From the NCBI GenBank assembly GCA_017302195.1, contig JAFLEG010000086.1:2891-10522 (forward strand): DNA of 7,632 nucleotides. Direction: 5' to 3'. This document shows, one piece after another, positions 6,166 through 7,632 of the stretch. The DNA comes from Verrucomicrobiota bacterium. Its GTDB lineage: Bacteria; Verrucomicrobiota; Verrucomicrobiia; Limisphaerales; UBA9464. Made by a program: the position numbers and the translations under genes. The stretch's first letter is position 1, and each line of letters starts with the position of its first letter. The notes beneath the pieces were generated by a model that saw nothing but the letters and a program-made list of their open reading frames with translations, ran no database searches and was not told where the DNA came from.

Positions 6166-6779
6166 GGGATGCCTCCCGGGGACAGTTCGCGGCGCCCCTC
6201 CAGGGCCCGGGAAAGGGTCAGTTCATCCGCGTACTCCAGTCCGCTGCCTGCCGGCAGGCCCTGGGCCAGGCGGGTCAGGCGGATCCCGCGCGGCGCGAGC
6301 CGCCGGGCCAGGTAATGAGCCGTGGCCTCGCCCTCCACGTCGCTGCCCATCGCGAGGATGACCTCGCGAACGGGCTGCTGCTCGAGGCGCCGCTCCAGTT
6401 CGGCGATGCGCAGGTCGTCCGGACCGACACCGTTCAGCGGGCTCAGTCGTCCACCCAGGACGTGGTAGCGTCCGCGAAAGGTGCCCGAACGTTCGAGGCG
6501 CAGCACATCCAGCGGCAGCTCCACCAGGCACAGCGTGGACTCCTCCCGCCGGGAATCCGCGCAGATGGGGCAGGGATCCGCTTCAGACAGGGCGCCGCAA
6601 CGGGGGCAGTTGCTCACCCGTTCCCGGGCACGGCTCATCGCGTCTGCGAGCGTCCGGACCACGGCGGGATCGCTTTGCACCAGATGCAGCGCGATGCGTT
6701 CCGCAGACCGCGGTCCGATCCCCGGCAGGCGGGCCAGGGCGGCGGCGAGTTCGGCAACCGCGGCGGGGAGGAGGGTCAC
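6162..6779 (-). CDS. recR: Recombination mediator protein RecR
   Basis: The product is 205 residues, close to the usual 200. RecR works with RecO (and RecF) to load RecA onto SSB-coated gapped DNA and forms a ring-shaped clamp. Domains in order: helix-hairpin-helix RLPGIGPRSAERIALHLV (17-34); a C4 zinc finger with Cys58, Cys61, Cys70 and Cys73 (NCPRCG and DPCPIC); and a Toprim domain (about 82-175) with LCLVELPLDVLRLERSG, GRYHVLGGRLSPLNGVGPDD (103-122) and GSDVEGEAT (145-153). The C-terminal helix region ADELTLSRALEGRREL matches the family end. The start is GTG, overlapping the ybaB stop by 4 bp (GTGA), without a clear Shine-Dalgarno sequence. The dnaX-ybaB-recR order is found in many bacteria and supports the call. 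Confidence 0.97.
   Translation of the reverse strand: MTLLPAAVAELAAALARLPGIGPRSAERIALHLVQSDPAVVRTLADAMSRARERVSNCPRCGALSEADPCPICADSRREESTLCLVELPLDVLRLERSGTFRGRYHVLGGRLSPLNGVGPDDLRIAELERRLEQQPVREVILAMGSDVEGEATAHYLARRLAPRGIRLTRLAQGLPAGSGLEYADELTLSRALEGRRELSPGGIP
6165..6178 (-). promoter_or_regulatory. Shine-Dalgarno sequence and small hairpin at the HAD gene start
   Basis: GGGAGG (6172-6177) lies six bases before the GTG start and fixes it. CGGGA and TCCCG around a GGCA loop form a five-pair stem that holds part of the Shine-Dalgarno sequence and the first G of the start codon. The site lies within the last codons of recR, so ribosomes translating recR would open it. Confidence 0.5.
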
Positions 6780-7087
6780 ATCAGGCCCGGGATGCTGATC
6801 CCCTGGGTGACGGAGTTCATCTCCTTGGTCGAGATCTCCTTGGCGGCGGCCAGGGCCTGATTGGCGGCGGTGACGATGAGTTCCTCGAGGAAGGCGACAT
6901 CCGCCGGGTTGACCGCCGCCGGCGCGATGTGGATGGACGCGATGCTCTGATCGCAGCGTGCCACGACGCGCACGGATCCGCCGCCTGAGGTGCCTTCCAC
7001 GGTTTTGGCGGCGAGTTCCTGCTGCACGCGCTCCATCTGCTGCTGGATGCGCGTGGCCTGACGCATGAGTTTTCCGATGCTGGACAT
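6776..7087 (-). CDS. ybaB: YbaB/EbfC-family nucleoid-associated protein
   Basis: The product is 103 residues, the normal family size. YbaB/EbfC proteins are dimeric DNA-binding proteins that coat or organise the nucleoid. The family pattern is clear: an N-terminal amphipathic helix SIGKLMRQATRIQQQMERVQQELA (3-26); a glycine turn GTSGGGSVRVVARCDQSIASIHIAP (32-56); PADVAFLEELIVTAANQALAAAKE (61-84); and a short tail ending ISIPGLM. It is placed between dnaX and recR, as in E. coli and many others. No Shine-Dalgarno sequence is seen before the ATG; the 46-bp gap to dnaX holds only a weak inverted repeat. Translation of recR is probably coupled to this gene through the GTGA overlap. Confidence 0.95.
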   Translation of the reverse strand: MSSIGKLMRQATRIQQQMERVQQELAAKTVEGTSGGGSVRVVARCDQSIASIHIAPAAVNPADVAFLEELIVTAANQALAAAKEISTKEMNSVTQGISIPGLM

Positions 7088-7133
7088 GAAAGCGAATTGG
7101 TTGCGGCCAAGGAAGCGGTCAGGCCGCCGGACG

Positions 7134-7632
7134 TCAAGCGGTGCCGTCTGCCGGGGCCCGGACTTCGATCAACTGGGCCCGGAAAACTTCCATCGCCTCG
7201 CGGATCGCCGGATCCTTCAGGAACTCGTCCTTGTTCAGGATGACGGGCTGGACTTTGGCGGGCTTGGCAGCGGGTTCCTTGGGACGCGCCTCGGTGCGGG
7301 CTCGAAGGGGCGGGGTCGTTTCCAGCGGCGGTGGGGCGGGAATTGCGGGCGCTTCGCCGGGAACGAACTGCACCGTGACGTCGCCGGCTCCGAGTTCGCG
7401 GGCGCGTTGCTTGAGGGATGCGGCAAATTTGGGATTGCCCAGCAGCGACAGGGCATCCGGAGCGCAGGCCACCGTCAGCACCCCCTGATGAAGTGTGCGC
7501 GCCTGAGCCCCCGCCAGCAGGGTCCAGAGCATCCGCTCGCTCCGTTCCAGGGACGCGTGGAGCGGGGACCAGAGGCTCTCCGCGGTGAACGGGACGGCCG
7601 CAGGCATTGGCGCGGGTGTTAACGGCGGGACG
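7134..7632 (-). CDS. dnaX: DNA polymerase III gamma/tau subunit, C-terminal part (cut by window edge)
   Basis: This frame is open to the right edge and ends at a TGA at 7134-7136, giving 165 visible residues; the ATPase part lies outside the window. Counting from the Met at 7605-7607, the first visible block (LWSPLHASLERSERMLWTLLAGAQ, then LTVACAPDALSLLGNPKFAASLKQRARELGAGDVTVQFV) resembles the C-terminal globular domain of DnaX, which meets other polymerase III subunits. A Pro/Ala/Glu-rich linker (about 84-120) follows, and then a short conserved-looking tail VILNKDEFLKDPAIREAMEVFRAQLIEVRAP. The Met at 7605 is not a real start, since coding sequence (VPPLTPAP) continues upstream. Identification rests on that tail and on the position directly before ybaB and recR; the catalytic motifs cannot be seen. 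Confidence 0.82.
   Translation of the reverse strand, partial: VPPLTPAPMPAAVPFTAESLWSPLHASLERSERMLWTLLAGAQARTLHQGVLTVACAPDALSLLGNPKFAASLKQRARELGAGDVTVQFVPGEAPAIPAPPPLETTPPLRARTEARPKEPAAKPAKVQPVILNKDEFLKDPAIREAMEVFRAQLIEVRAPADGTA

Noticed and set aside
7103..7127. GCGGCC/GGCCGC inverted repeat in the dnaX-ybaB gap as a terminator
   Set aside because: The stem is only six pairs with a 13-base loop and has no T-tract. It lies inside a classic co-transcribed gene pair, so termination here is unlikely.
1..7632. CRISPR arrays, tRNA/rRNA genes, insertion sequences, attachment sites
   Set aside because: I saw no repeated spacer-repeat units, no tRNA-like cloverleaf, no transposase or integrase motifs and no terminal inverted repeats on either strand.

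Overview
This is a GC-rich, gene-dense bacterial chromosome segment with nine protein genes, two of them cut by the window edges. There are no RNA genes, mobile elements, CRISPR arrays or long repeats. The gene content suggests a Gram-negative (diderm) bacterium, because it encodes a lipid-transport ABC system with a periplasmic MCE protein and an outer-membrane-type lipoprotein. Three traits fit Verrucomicrobiota or a related PVC lineage: high GC, a GYF_2-domain protein, and the STAS-MlaE fusion. That placement is a tentative inference, not proof.

Layout. Positions 1-281 (minus) hold the N-terminal part of a GYF_2 (DUF4339) protein. A 158-bp divergent spacer separates it from a complete GntP-family permease gene (440-1837, plus). 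This permease is the only plus-strand gene. It converges on a long minus-strand block with only 28 bp between stop codons, and that gap can fold into an imperfect hairpin.

The minus-strand block, read in its own direction from the right edge, starts with the housekeeping group dnaX (3' part), ybaB/ebfC and recR. A YihX-like HAD phosphatase gene is coupled to the recR stop by a GTGA overlap. A terminator-like hairpin with a T-rich tail follows. Then comes a compact four-gene lipid-transport operon: STAS-MlaE fusion permease, MlaF ATPase, MlaD/PqiB-type MCE protein and PqiC-type lipoprotein. The last three genes are joined by 4-bp ATGA overlaps.

How the genes work together. dnaX-ybaB-recR is a widely conserved replication/recombination cluster. 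The lipid operon encodes the inner-membrane ATPase-permease core, its substrate-binding MCE ring and an outer-membrane-facing lipoprotein. No MlaA or MlaC is present, so the set is a hybrid of Mla-like (E, F, D, fused B) and Pqi-like (C) parts. The most notable non-coding features sit at the junction of the two groups. A terminator candidate is followed at once by a strong hairpin that buries the Shine-Dalgarno sequence of the first lipid-transport gene. I found no clearly new biological system; the points worth checking concern this junction, the composition of the transporter and a few residue changes.
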